From: Ruminococcus sp.
GTDB taxonomy: Bacteria; Bacillota; Clostridia; Oscillospirales; Ruminococcaceae
NCBI GenBank assembly: GCA_017470535.1
Contig: JAFUYP010000009.1
Coordinates: 23,345 to 87,344, forward strand
Length of the DNA: 64,000 nt
Reading direction: 5' to 3'
This document shows positions 26,239-35,281 of this stretch, piece after piece (positions within the stretch are counted from its first letter, which is position 1; each line of letters starts with the position of its first letter). Below the pieces are notes generated by a model. It had not been told where the DNA came from, made no database searches, and worked only from the letters and a program-made list of their open reading frames with translations. The translations under genes were made by a program, and so were the position numbers.

Positions 26239-26239
26239 T

Positions 26240-27016
26240 ATGCAGCAGAATGAAACTATAAAAATACTTAACAGTGTTGCCGCAGGAGAGCTATCCCCCG
26301 AGGGGGCTTTTTCAAAGCTGCGGCAGCAGCCGTTTGTGGATATAGGCTTTGCAAAGCCTGACATACACCGCACAGTCCGCCAGGGGTGCGGCGAGGTGAT
26401 ATACGGCGAGGGCAAGACACCCGAGCAGATAAGCGGTATAATCAACTCACTTCTTGAAAACGGACAGCCGAGGGTGCTCGTCACACGACTTTCAGAGGAG
26501 AAAGCAGGCATAGTCAGCGCCGCTGCCCCGATAGAATACTATCCGCAGGCAAGGGCAGCGGTTGCAGGCTCTTTACCTGCACCCGACGGCATAGGTAAAA
26601 TAGTTATCGCCACCGGCGGCACGAGCGATATCCCTGTCGCCGAGGAAGCCGCTGTCACTGCTGAGTTTTTGGGAAACGAAGCCGTGCGGCTCTACGATGT
26701 CGGCGTTGCAGGTATACACAGACTGTTTGACAGCCTTGATACTCTAATGGACGCATCTGTCATAATAGCCATTGCCGGAATGGAGGGCGCACTCGCAAGC
26801 GTCATCGGCGGTCTTGCAGATTGCCCTGTTATCGCTGTGCCTACAAGTGTAGGGTACGGTGCGAGCTTTAACGGCTTGTCAGCACTTTTGTCCATGCTAA
26901 ACTCCTGTGCGAGCGGAGTGAGCGTTGTCAATATCGACAACGGCTTCGGTGCTGCATACCAGGCAAGCATGATAAATCATATAAAGGGGAAAAACTATGA
27001 AAACACTGTATCTTGA
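26240..27016 (+). CDS. larB: LarB, carboxylase/hydrolase of nickel-pincer cofactor synthesis
   Basis: A 258-residue protein of the LarB (PurE-like) family. The C-terminal half is PurE-like: IVIATGGTSDIPVAEEA, GVAGIHRLFD, AGMEGALASVIGGLADCPVIAVPTSVGYGAS. LarB carboxylates and hydrolyses nicotinic acid adenine dinucleotide to start the pathway. ATG 26240 is preferred over the TTG at 26222, which lies in the preceding gene. Its 3' end overlaps larC by 20 bases. Confidence 0.9.
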   Translation: MQQNETIKILNSVAAGELSPEGAFSKLRQQPFVDIGFAKPDIHRTVRQGCGEVIYGEGKTPEQISGIINSLLENGQPRVLVTRLSEEKAGIVSAAAPIEYYPQARAAVAGSLPAPDGIGKIVIATGGTSDIPVAEEAAVTAEFLGNEAVRLYDVGVAGIHRLFDSLDTLMDASVIIAIAGMEGALASVIGGLADCPVIAVPTSVGYGASFNGLSALLSMLNSCASGVSVVNIDNGFGAAYQASMINHIKGKNYENTVS

Positions 27017-28229
27017 ATGTTCAATGGGCGCTGCCGGCGATATGCTAACATCAGCACTTTTAGAGCTTATCTCCGACAGGGAGGGCTTTGCCGACAGAAT
27101 AAACTCTCTTGGTCTGCCGGGCGTGCAGGTGACATATGAGAGAGCCGGCAGCTGCGGCGTTTTCGGCACTCGGACAACTGTGAAGATACACGGGAAGGAG
27201 GAGCATTCCCGTGATGCGAATACTCACCACCATGAGCATCACCACCACGACCATGACCACCATGAACACCACCACGATCATTCCCACGGGCATCATCACC
27301 ACCATACCACGCTCGAAGATGTAAGGAATATCATCTCACACCTTGATATACCCGAAAAAGTAAAAAACGACGCTCAGGCAGTCTATGCCCTTATCGCTGA
27401 AGCCGAGAGCCACGCACATGATAAGCCTCTCGATCAGATACATTTTCATGAGGTCGGTACGCTTGATGCCGTAGCGGACGTTGTCAGCGTCTGCCTGCTT
27501 ATGGATATTCTGTCACCTGACAGGATAATAGCATCTCCTGTGTGTACAGGCTTCGGGCACGTTCACTGCGCACATGGCGTGCTGCCTGTGCCTGCACCTG
27601 CAACGGCATATATATTGCAGGGCGTGCCTGCTTACTCCGGCGATATTGAAGCAGAGCTGTGTACCCCGACAGGCGCTGCACTGTTAAAACACTTCTGTAC
27701 AGAATTTTGTACAATGCCCGTCATGATGACCGATGCAGTCGGCATAGGACTTGGCAAAAAAGAATTTGAGCGATTGAACTGCGTGCGTGCTTTTGTCGGC
27801 AGTACCGATGAAAGCAGCGAGGATGTATATGAGCTTAGCTGTAACCTTGACGATATGACAGGCGAGGATATAGCTTACGCCTGTACCGTGCTGACACAAA
27901 GCGGTGCGCTCGATGTGTTCACGGTTCCTGTCAGCATGAAGAAAAACCGCCCCGGCGTAATGCTCACTGTACTTTGTAAAGAGCAGGACAGACAGAAAAT
28001 GGCAGGGGCAATATTTGCCCATACCACAACGATAGGTATAAGGGAGCATAAATGCTCACGCTATACCCTGCATAGAAAAGAAAGCACCGTCACTACCGTG
28101 TACGGCGATGTGAGGGTAAAAATATCCGAGGGGTACGGCGTAAAACGTATAAAGCCCGAGCATGATGACCTTGAAAGACTTGCCCGGGAAAACGGCGTCA
28201 CCGTTGCACAGATAAGGAAAATGATATGA
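26997..28229 (+). CDS. larC: LarC, nickel insertase (single-frame, His-rich)
   Basis: A 410-residue CTP-dependent nickel cyclometallase. The N-terminal MKTLYLECSMGAAGDM matches the family. A histidine-rich stretch at about residues 70-103 (more than 20 His with Asp and Glu) likely stores or binds nickel. LarC1 and LarC2 regions are in one uninterrupted frame, unlike species needing a programmed frameshift. It overlaps larB by 20 bases. Last gene of the operon, followed by a terminator; no larA (lactate racemase) is in the window. Confidence 0.92.
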   Translation: MKTLYLECSMGAAGDMLTSALLELISDREGFADRINSLGLPGVQVTYERAGSCGVFGTRTTVKIHGKEEHSRDANTHHHEHHHHDHDHHEHHHDHSHGHHHHHTTLEDVRNIISHLDIPEKVKNDAQAVYALIAEAESHAHDKPLDQIHFHEVGTLDAVADVVSVCLLMDILSPDRIIASPVCTGFGHVHCAHGVLPVPAPATAYILQGVPAYSGDIEAELCTPTGAALLKHFCTEFCTMPVMMTDAVGIGLGKKEFERLNCVRAFVGSTDESSEDVYELSCNLDDMTGEDIAYACTVLTQSGALDVFTVPVSMKKNRPGVMLTVLCKEQDRQKMAGAIFAHTTTIGIREHKCSRYTLHRKESTVTTVYGDVRVKISEGYGVKRIKPEHDDLERLARENGVTVAQIRKMI

Positions 28230-28245
28230 AATACCGACTTGCCGG

Positions 28246-28278
28246 AAAGACTGATGCATGATGTATCAGTCTTTTTTG
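28246..28278 (+). terminator. Rho-independent terminator after larC
   Basis: AAGACTGATGCAT pairs with ATGTATCAGTCTT (one G-U), followed by a T run through 28277. Confidence 0.85.
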
Positions 28279-28339
28279 TTATTATCAGGGAACAAAGGAG
28301 TATTTTTTTAAAAATACTGCAAAAATATGGTATTTTTAT

Positions 28340-28368
28340 TTGACATTTACTCATATTTGTAGTATAAT
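28340..28368 (+). promoter_or_regulatory. Promoter of the EAL / SipW / AAA+ gene set
   Basis: TTGACA (28340-28345), a 17-base spacer and TATAAT (28363-28368), 51 bases before the first gene. Gaps between the following genes are short (14-44 bases) or overlapping as far as 35944, so one transcript is likely. Confidence 0.78.
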
Positions 28369-28419
28369 ATAATAGAATATCTGTATGTTTATGACAAAAT
28401 CATGTAAGGGGGCTATGAA

Positions 28420-29196
28420 ATGGCAGAACAGACACTTGTGGGCGGACTGCGTGCAGTCGAGCTGTATTATAGGTCTGTCCGTGATATTTCTACCGGTCAG
28501 GCGGCGTTTTTGCAGTCGCAGACAAGGCTCAATACCCCCGATATGGGCGTTATGATGCCGGAGGCATACAGGGAGCTTTGTGACTATACTAACCAGTGTG
28601 TCTCGCTTTTCGGTCTGGAGCTAGTTCAGGCGCTTGAATCGCATAATAAGTTCGTTGACCGTGATGTTGATTTTCGCTGGCTGTCGGTGTATATGCCGGT
28701 AGCGTTCTTAAAGGACGAAAAGGCTGAAAAGGGCATACTCGGCTATATGCAGCGCTATAAGATACAGACCAACCGTATATGCTTTGAGCTGCCTGAAAAG
28801 CTGCTCGACGAAACAGACGGCGCAGCCTCCGAGAATATAAAAAAGCTCAGGAACCGTGGCTTCCACTTTATGCTGACAGGCTTTGGTGCAAGCTCCTGCC
28901 CGATGATGAGACTGTCTGACTTTGCGGTCGATCATGTGCTGATGAGCGCTGAGGTGACAAATTACCTCGGGCGTGATGAACGCTCGGACGGCGCTGTAAG
29001 GAGCATGATAACCTTTGCAAAGGAAATGGGCGCTGAGCCGATAGCAGACGGTGTAGTCAATGCAAAACAGGCAGAAATGCTGTTTGAGTTTGACTGTAAT
29101 TACTGTACCGGCTCGCTTGCCGGCAAATATACGCAGGAGCGCTATATAAGGCGCAAGGGCGATGATAATGAAGAAGATAACGATGAACAGACTTGA
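28420..29196 (+). CDS. Degenerate EAL-domain protein
   Basis: A 258-residue protein with the outline of an EAL (c-di-GMP phosphodiesterase) barrel: ICFELPEKLL for the LEITE strand, RNRGFHFMLTGFGASSCPMMRLSDFAVDHVLMS for the DDFGTGYSSLxxL...D segment, and MGAEPIADGVVNAKQAEMLFEFDCNYCTGSLAGK for the AEGVE...Q...C..xQG segment. The metal ligands are lost: the first motif reads VELYYR rather than ExLxR, and DDFG has become TGFG. It is therefore probably a c-di-GMP-binding or purely structural protein, not an enzyme. First gene of the operon with the SipW and AAA+ genes; starts at ATG 28420 after GGGGG. Confidence 0.72.
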   Translation: MAEQTLVGGLRAVELYYRSVRDISTGQAAFLQSQTRLNTPDMGVMMPEAYRELCDYTNQCVSLFGLELVQALESHNKFVDRDVDFRWLSVYMPVAFLKDEKAEKGILGYMQRYKIQTNRICFELPEKLLDETDGAASENIKKLRNRGFHFMLTGFGASSCPMMRLSDFAVDHVLMSAEVTNYLGRDERSDGAVRSMITFAKEMGAEPIADGVVNAKQAEMLFEFDCNYCTGSLAGKYTQERYIRRKGDDNEEDNDEQT

Positions 29197-29221
29197 TCGT
29201 GATATAAGGAGAATGTTATAA

Positions 29222-29935
29222 ATGGATGAAAAGGTAAGAGATGTCCTGGAGCTGCGGCGTACCGCCAAGGAGGTCAAGCGCCATGTAGTCATCATGCGTG
29301 TGCTGGGGCTGCTTGTCATAATCCTTGTGGCGATACTTTCGATAGCCTACGCTATCTCGTATTTCTACGATAAATACGGCAGCTTTACTGTAAGGATAGA
29401 TAAGTACGATATGGTAAAGCAGGGGCTCACACTTTCCGAGAACCCCGAGTGGGACAGGACTCAGTCGGTGCTGAACGCCGATATAGTGTATGATATGACA
29501 AATATCAGCGGTGAGGATCTCCCCGATAATATAGATATGGTAAACGGCTCGCATAACGGCGACAGCTATATAGCGTATACCTTCTACCTGATAAATTCAG
29601 GCGACGATACTATCTCCTATGAGGGCGAGATGACACTTGAAAACGTCACCAATAAGCTCGACGAGGCGATAAGGATAGCGGTGTATATAAACGGCGAAAA
29701 GACCGTCTACGGCAAGACCAAGTCGAGCGGCGGCGGTATCGAGGGCGACTGCGATAAGGAGTTCGATACCTCAAATATCGTAATGACCACTAAGCATGAG
29801 GGCTTCAAGCCGAAAGCCAAGGATAAGTTCACCGTTGTGGTATGGCTCGAGGGCAACGACCCTGACTGTACAGATGAGCTTATAGGCGGCACATTAAAGC
29901 TCGGCATGGACTTCAGTATAGTAGAAACAACATAA
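29222..29935 (+). CDS. Membrane-anchored TasA/camelysin-like surface protein
   Basis: A 237-residue protein with a cytoplasmic N-terminus of about 20 residues, one membrane segment (about 23-47) and a beta-rich outside domain (AYTFYLINSGDDTISYEGEMTLEN..., FTVVVWLEGNDPDC). This layout resembles SipW-dependent fibre proteins such as TasA and camelysin, whose genes usually sit next to SipW. Here the SipW-type peptidase gene follows by 18 bases. It may be a filament subunit or an anchored scaffold. The family link is by outline only. Confidence 0.6.
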   Translation: MDEKVRDVLELRRTAKEVKRHVVIMRVLGLLVIILVAILSIAYAISYFYDKYGSFTVRIDKYDMVKQGLTLSENPEWDRTQSVLNADIVYDMTNISGEDLPDNIDMVNGSHNGDSYIAYTFYLINSGDDTISYEGEMTLENVTNKLDEAIRIAVYINGEKTVYGKTKSSGGGIEGDCDKEFDTSNIVMTTKHEGFKPKAKDKFTVVVWLEGNDPDCTDELIGGTLKLGMDFSIVETT

Positions 29936-29953
29936 ACAGGGGAGTAAGATCAT

Positions 29954-30673
29954 ATGAAAAAAGCTTTATCAATCATTCTTAATGTTCTGGCATGGATCAT
30001 ACTGCTCTTTGCACTGCTGGTAACGATACTTGTTTTTTCGTCATCAAGAAACGGCGATACTGCAAAGATATTCGGCTATATACCGCTGACAGTAGAAACA
30101 GACTCGATGAAGCCGACATTCAAGTCGGGCGACCTTATAATAATCAAGGAGATAGATGATATATATACTCTTGAAAAGGGCGATGTCATCACATACTGGA
30201 CGATAATAGACGGCAAGCGTGTCAAAAACACCCACCGTATCGTGGATATAAATGAGTTTGAATCATCAAGGAGCTTCGTTATGAAGGGTGATGCAAACGA
30301 CGCAAACGACGAGGAGCCTGCACTCCCGTCAGACATCATCGGTAAATGGAACGATACCAAGATAGGCGGCGCAGGAAAGATAATGGATTTCCTGCGTACC
30401 AAAAAGGGGTTCTTTATCTGTATCGTTATCCCGATGATACTCTTCTTCCTCTTTGAGCTTTATAAGTTCATAGTAACTCTCATAGAGGTCAAGAAGCCTG
30501 CACTTTCCGAGGAGGACGAGGAAGAGATAAAGAAACGTGCTATCGAGGAATATCTGGCAGAGCAGAAAAAGGAGGATGCCGCAGATGAGCCTGACAACAA
30601 GGCTCAGCAGGCATCAGACGAGAACGGGGAAGAGAAAAAACAGGAAGACACCGAAAAACAAAAAGAGGAATAA
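29954..30673 (+). CDS. sipW: SipW-type signal peptidase I (S26B), first copy
   Basis: A 239-residue membrane peptidase of the ER/archaeal type with a Ser-His site: Ser51 in ETDSMKPT and His94 in NTHRIVD, with the conserved GDAND segment after. Membrane helices lie at about 8-28 and 155-175. A long charged C-terminal tail (about 185-239) faces the cytoplasm and is not standard for SipW. It follows the TasA-like gene by 18 bases, consistent with processing of that protein. Confidence 0.85.
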   Translation: MKKALSIILNVLAWIILLFALLVTILVFSSSRNGDTAKIFGYIPLTVETDSMKPTFKSGDLIIIKEIDDIYTLEKGDVITYWTIIDGKRVKNTHRIVDINEFESSRSFVMKGDANDANDEEPALPSDIIGKWNDTKIGGAGKIMDFLRTKKGFFICIVIPMILFFLFELYKFIVTLIEVKKPALSEEDEEEIKKRAIEEYLAEQKKEDAADEPDNKAQQASDENGEEKKQEDTEKQKEE

Positions 30674-30687
30674 ATTAGGAGAAGGCT

Positions 30688-32271
30688 ATGAATGAGTTTT
30701 TAAAATGGTTTTATGTGTTCATATCTGAGATGCTCAAAGGCTTCGGCGATATTTTCGGCGGACTGTGGAGCGGTCTTAAACAGATATTCAACATCAAAAA
30801 TTACATAGAAATATTCAAAAACTACTCTACCCAGTTCGGGGCGCTTGCATGGATACTGTCGATACTTGCTATCATACTTGTCATAGCGGTCTATGTGCTG
30901 ATACTGTTTATGATAATACTCGGTTTCAGAAAGTACGTCCGCTTCCGCCATTCGATAGTGTCCAATGAAGACCTGCTCGAGGAGATAGCGCTCCTTCAGC
31001 GCCGTGTCCTTAAAATGACAAAGGAAAAGGACGAGATAATGGCAATGAAGGTCGCACAGATGGGTCTGCCTGTTTCGGGCGCTATGGCACTTGGCGACGG
31101 TCAGATGATGCTTGAAGGCGAGGCAGCCGGTGCTGAGGGTATGGCAGGCGGTGAAAACGTCACTACCGACGACGGTGTCGTTCAGACTACCGACAGGCGC
31201 TTTTCAAAGCTCATGGAGGTCGATGCCTTCTATAAGACCTATACTCCGCCTGAGTATGATAATAATATCACGCTTGAAGAATTCTGCGACAGGTACAGAA
31301 ACTTCGCCTGCTCAAGAATGCACCTTTACTATGAGCCTAAGACTATCAGACTGTTCATTGCCGGTATGGCGTCTACAAAGCTGATAATCCTGCAGGGTAT
31401 CTCCGGTACAGGTAAGACATCGCTTCCGTATTCGTTCGGTAAGTTTTTGCAAAACGATACTACTATCGCATCGGTACAGCCGTCATGGCGTGACCGTACA
31501 GAGCTTTTTGGCTACTTCAATGAGTTTACCAAGAACTTCAACGAGACCGAGACCTTAAAGAGGATCTACGCATCAAGCTATAATAACGATATAAACCTTA
31601 TCCTACTCGATGAGATGAATATAGCCCGTATCGAGTACTATTTCGCAGAGATGCTCTCTATCCTTGAAATGCCAAACGCAGACGAGTGGGAGCTCGATAT
31701 AGTTCCTAACGCATGGAGCACCGACCCTGTCAACCTTGACCACGGCAAGATAAGGATACCGCAGAATATCTGGTATATCGGTACGGCTAATAACGATGAC
31801 TCTACATACGCTATCTCCGATAAGGTTTACGACCGTGCGCAGCCTATCAACCTTGACGCTAAGGGCGTGGCATTCGATGCACCGGATACACCGCCTATCA
31901 ATATGGGCTTTGATCACCTCGATGCACTGTTCAACGAGGCGTTTGAGAAGTATCCTATCTCGCAGGAGAACTTAAAGAAGATACAGCAGCTTGACCTGTG
32001 GGTGATCGAAAAGCTCAGAGTGGCTTTCGGTAACCGTATACTTAAACAGATGAACCTGTTCGTCCCTGTGTATGTTGCCTGCGGCGGCGAGGAGCTTGAC
32101 GGTATCGACTATGTTCTTGCGACTAAGATATTCAGAAAGTTTGAGAGCCTGAACCTTGCTATGCTTCGTGATGAGCTGAGAGAGCTTTGTGTGTATATCA
32201 ATAAATCATTCGGCAAGAATAAGATGAACGAGTCTATCGCATATCTTGAAAGACTCCAGAAGCTGTTCTGA
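30688..32271 (+). CDS. Membrane-anchored McrB-like AAA+ ATPase
   Basis: A 527-residue protein. A membrane helix lies at about 51-78, a coiled segment and Gly/Ala-rich linker at 90-165, then an AAA+ domain with Walker A GISGTGKTS (237-245), Walker B NLILLDEMN (303-311), sensor-1 GTANND (365-370) and a YDRAQP arginine region. The ATPase resembles the McrB/MoxR group, which hydrolyses GTP or ATP and works with a DUF2357-containing partner. Such a partner is the next gene. Anchoring in the membrane and the absence of a DNA-recognition domain argue against a restriction role. Confidence 0.82.
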   Translation: MNEFLKWFYVFISEMLKGFGDIFGGLWSGLKQIFNIKNYIEIFKNYSTQFGALAWILSILAIILVIAVYVLILFMIILGFRKYVRFRHSIVSNEDLLEEIALLQRRVLKMTKEKDEIMAMKVAQMGLPVSGAMALGDGQMMLEGEAAGAEGMAGGENVTTDDGVVQTTDRRFSKLMEVDAFYKTYTPPEYDNNITLEEFCDRYRNFACSRMHLYYEPKTIRLFIAGMASTKLIILQGISGTGKTSLPYSFGKFLQNDTTIASVQPSWRDRTELFGYFNEFTKNFNETETLKRIYASSYNNDINLILLDEMNIARIEYYFAEMLSILEMPNADEWELDIVPNAWSTDPVNLDHGKIRIPQNIWYIGTANNDDSTYAISDKVYDRAQPINLDAKGVAFDAPDTPPINMGFDHLDALFNEAFEKYPISQENLKKIQQLDLWVIEKLRVAFGNRILKQMNLFVPVYVACGGEELDGIDYVLATKIFRKFESLNLAMLRDELRELCVYINKSFGKNKMNESIAYLERLQKLF

Positions 32272-32315
32272 TAAATGCCTGCATAAAAAATATATCGAAA
32301 GGGGTGAAGTTATAA

Positions 32316-34565
32316 TTGAGCGGTTCAAATACCCAGTGGCTCAAGGAATTCAAGAGCTTTGTAAAGGAATTCAATGACGACGAGCTGTTTAATTCTCTTG
32401 ATTCGCTCCTCAGATCAAGCAGAAATAACTTCGCCTTCAATAAAAAGAAAATGGAAAAGGCGATAGACGTTTCGTGGGTAGAAACTATCGAAAACGGTCT
32501 TTTCCATGTAGATAACGTCATAAGAAATCCCCGGCGTACTATCGAGGACGTCGAGGAGGTAGTGCCGATAGCGCTGTCACGAAAGATAACAGTCGAGAGC
32601 GTCAAGCACTTGGCACAGCATACCGACCTTATACAGAGTATAGATAAAAGGACGGGCAAGATAACACCGTCGAAGATACTCAATGTCCATAAGGAAGAGA
32701 GCTTGCAGACATATGAGAATAAGTTTGTCAATACGCTTGTTGACAGGCTTTATATATTCATCAACAGAAGATATGAAAAGCTCGCACAGGTCGCAAAGGA
32801 TGAGGAGGTCCTCACCCTCGGCTATGATGCCGATATAGACGATGGCTGCGGCGGCAAGATGAAGATAGGCATAAATATCGAAACTATCGACAGCCTTGAT
32901 ACAGTCAATGAGAGCGGACTGACCGTGTGGCAGAGGGTCGAAAAGCTCAAAAAGGCGATAGAGGGCTATAAAGGCTCGGAGCTTTGTACAACACTTGGCA
33001 ATACATATATCCGCCCGCCTGTAATGCGTACAAACGCTATCATGAAAAACGTAGACCTCAAAGCCTGCCTGACGCTGTGGCAGTATATCGAGAGCTATGA
33101 TAAGGTAGGGTATGAGATAAATGTCGAGAATACCGCCGTCAAGCCTGATATACGGTATGTCGAGGACTTTTATAAGATAGTAGTGCTGAGCCTTTTGCTT
33201 TTCAGATCATATAATTCAGATAAGAATAAAAAAATCGAAGAGATGAAGACCGTCAGGCAGCGCTCTCTTATGCCGAGGTTCTTAAAGCGCTTTGATAAGG
33301 AGCTTGCATCGAGCTATAATGTCGAGGGCGAAGCCGCTGCCGGTTATATAGCCGCAGACAGCGACCTTAAACTTGTCAAGACAATGCCCGAGGACGTAAG
33401 CGGCGTTATAGACCAGGTCGCTAAGGTCATCGAGATAGAGCGTGCATATCTGCGTGAGGTCGAAAGACAGCGCTTAGAACAGATAAGAGCCGAGGAAGAA
33501 GCAGAGCGTAAGCGTAAGGAAGAAGAAGCACGCCGTGAAGAGCTAAGACGTATAGAAGAAGCTAAGGAAGCAGAGCGTGAGCGTATCAGACAGCAGCAGA
33601 TAGAGGAAGAACGTCAGCTGCGTGAGATGTTAGAGCGTAAGAAAGCCGAGCAGGAGGCTGCCGAGCGGGAGCGTGCAAGACAGGAAGAGATACGCCTGCA
33701 AAAGCTCGAAGAAGAGCGTAAGCGTGAGGAAGAAGAGCGTAAGAAGCGTGAGGAAGAAGAGCGTGCTGCTGCCGAGCGTGAGCGTATAAAACAGGATAAA
33801 CTCCAGGTAATGACCGAGCTTGGCGAAGCAGAGGGTCTGGACGCCGAGCAGATAGAGGACGAGTTCGAGGACGCAGAAGCTGCCGAGGAACAGAAGGCTT
33901 ACGAGGAAGTTACCGAGGAAGAGATAAAAGAGGTAAAAAACGATATAGAGGAAGCTGCCGAGGAGGGCGAGGAGCAGCCTGAGGAATTTGAAGACCCGAG
34001 GGCAGTCGCCGCAAGACTCAAGCTCGAACAGCAGAAGAAGGAAAAGGAACGTGCCGAGAGGGAGCGTGCCGAGCGTCTTAAAGCCGACAGACAGCGCTTT
34101 GAGAGCAAGCCGTTTTGGGAGATATATAAAGAGTATTCAAAGAATCCTATCTATGCGATACCGAGGTTTATCAGGTATATCTTAGCGTTCGTGTTTGGTA
34201 TAATACCTGCGGATACGGATAACCCCGATCTGAAAGCAAAGCTCGCAGCAAGAAAGGCAAAACAGGAAGCCGAGGAGATCGAGCACGCAAAGCGTATCGA
34301 GATGGAGGGCTACTACAAGAAGTACGCCCAGACCTTCAAGTATCGCTTTATGCGAAGGATACAGGATCGCAAGTTCAAGAAAAAGCGAAAGAAGGAAGCA
34401 AAGAGCAGACCAAGACCTGTATACAAGCCGCCTGTCCGTACTGCCGAGCAGCAGCGTGAGATAGATACTATGATGAAACGCCTGTATAAGGAATACCATG
34501 TATCGCTCATAGAGAAGATAAGGCGGTGGGCAGAGGAATTCAGGTTCAAGCATAAGAGGAGATGA
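32316..34565 (+). CDS. DUF2357-like partner of the AAA+ ATPase with a long coiled coil
   Basis: A 749-residue protein. The N-terminal 1-300 region recalls DUF2357 of McrC-like proteins (ESLQTYENKFVNTLVDRLY at 128-146). No PD-(D/E)XK nuclease motif is seen. Residues about 370-490 are an uninterrupted Glu/Arg/Lys-rich coiled coil, followed by an acidic stretch, a second coil, a hydrophobic segment (IPRFIRYILAFVFGIIPAD) and a basic tail. The start is probably TTG 32316, 8 bases after GGGGTGA; no ATG fits. The next gene overlaps its stop (ATGA). Probably a mechanical or scaffold protein driven by the ATPase. Confidence 0.65.
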   Translation: MSGSNTQWLKEFKSFVKEFNDDELFNSLDSLLRSSRNNFAFNKKKMEKAIDVSWVETIENGLFHVDNVIRNPRRTIEDVEEVVPIALSRKITVESVKHLAQHTDLIQSIDKRTGKITPSKILNVHKEESLQTYENKFVNTLVDRLYIFINRRYEKLAQVAKDEEVLTLGYDADIDDGCGGKMKIGINIETIDSLDTVNESGLTVWQRVEKLKKAIEGYKGSELCTTLGNTYIRPPVMRTNAIMKNVDLKACLTLWQYIESYDKVGYEINVENTAVKPDIRYVEDFYKIVVLSLLLFRSYNSDKNKKIEEMKTVRQRSLMPRFLKRFDKELASSYNVEGEAAAGYIAADSDLKLVKTMPEDVSGVIDQVAKVIEIERAYLREVERQRLEQIRAEEEAERKRKEEEARREELRRIEEAKEAERERIRQQQIEEERQLREMLERKKAEQEAAERERARQEEIRLQKLEEERKREEEERKKREEEERAAAERERIKQDKLQVMTELGEAEGLDAEQIEDEFEDAEAAEEQKAYEEVTEEEIKEVKNDIEEAAEEGEEQPEEFEDPRAVAARLKLEQQKKEKERAERERAERLKADRQRFESKPFWEIYKEYSKNPIYAIPRFIRYILAFVFGIIPADTDNPDLKAKLAARKAKQEAEEIEHAKRIEMEGYYKKYAQTFKYRFMRRIQDRKFKKKRKKEAKSRPRPVYKPPVRTAEQQREIDTMMKRLYKEYHVSLIEKIRRWAEEFRFKHKRR

Positions 34566-35281
34566 CAATAGGCTTGTCAAAAGATGAGAATGCGGGAAAG
34601 AAAAAGAATATTTTTTCAAAGGCTGTAAATATCACGCTGAGCATTCTCGTGCTGCTTATGGCAGGAACAGTTGCCTATGTGATGATAATGAATTCCAGAG
34701 GAAAGGCTGTCAGCTTTTTCGGAAAAAGTATACTTACTGTCGTAACAGGCAGTATGGAGCCTTCTGTCCATGAGGGCGACTATATAATAATAGAAAAGAC
34801 AGACAGTAAAGAGCTTAAAGTAAATGACATAATAACCTATGTTTCCCGTCAGGAGGATATAAAGGGTATGTATGTCACTCACAGGATAATCGGTATAGAC
34901 CCTGACGGCAGCTTTTTAACAAAGGGCGATGCCAATAAAGCTGCCGACAGACTGCCCGTGTATCCCGAGGATATACTCGGAAAGTATACCGGCAGATCAA
35001 GGTTCTTTGAGTTTGTAGGCTCCTTTGCAAATGTAAGAAAGCTCGTGCTGCTGCTTGTGATAATACCGCTTGCACTTGTGTCGCTTTATGAAGTGAAAAC
35101 GCTTGCAAAGGTGTTTATCGAGAGCCGGGTGGAAGAAAAGCTCAGTGAGCAGCAGAGCAAGGAGCAGCTTATCCGTGAGGAGATAGAAAAGGAAAAACAG
35201 CGCCTTAGAGAACAGGGCAGTATTGAAAGCGAGGTGAAGACCTGTGGATCAGCAAGCGATAATGAAAAGGAGAATGATTAG
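34562..35281 (+). CDS. SipW-type signal peptidase I, second copy
   Basis: A 239-residue paralogue of the first SipW-like enzyme. Catalytic Ser64 is in TGSMEPSV, His107 in VTHRIIG, and the TKGDANK segment is present. Membrane helices lie at about 21-43 and 158-178, with a C-terminal coiled tail of about 50 residues. It overlaps both the preceding gene (ATGA) and the next one, so translation is coupled throughout. Two signal peptidases in one operon suggest two different substrates. Confidence 0.83.
   Translation: MTIGLSKDENAGKKKNIFSKAVNITLSILVLLMAGTVAYVMIMNSRGKAVSFFGKSILTVVTGSMEPSVHEGDYIIIEKTDSKELKVNDIITYVSRQEDIKGMYVTHRIIGIDPDGSFLTKGDANKAADRLPVYPEDILGKYTGRSRFFEFVGSFANVRKLVLLLVIIPLALVSLYEVKTLAKVFIESRVEEKLSEQQSKEQLIREEIEKEKQRLREQGSIESEVKTCGSASDNEKEND

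Noticed and set aside
27060-27305. Minus-strand frame opposite the His-rich part of larC
   Set aside because: A Met/Val-rich frame produced by the complement of CAC/CAT repeats; no ribosome site, an antisense shadow.
26997-28229. Programmed frameshift in larC
   Set aside because: Both halves of LarC lie in one continuous frame, so no frameshift is needed.
33480-33790. CRISPR-like or tandem DNA repeat
   Set aside because: The repetition comes from Glu/Arg/Lys codons of a coiled coil; there are no regular spacers.
30688-34565. McrBC-type restriction system
   Set aside because: The ATPase is membrane-anchored and lacks a DNA-recognition domain, and the partner shows no nuclease motif; the operon is shared with signal peptidases.
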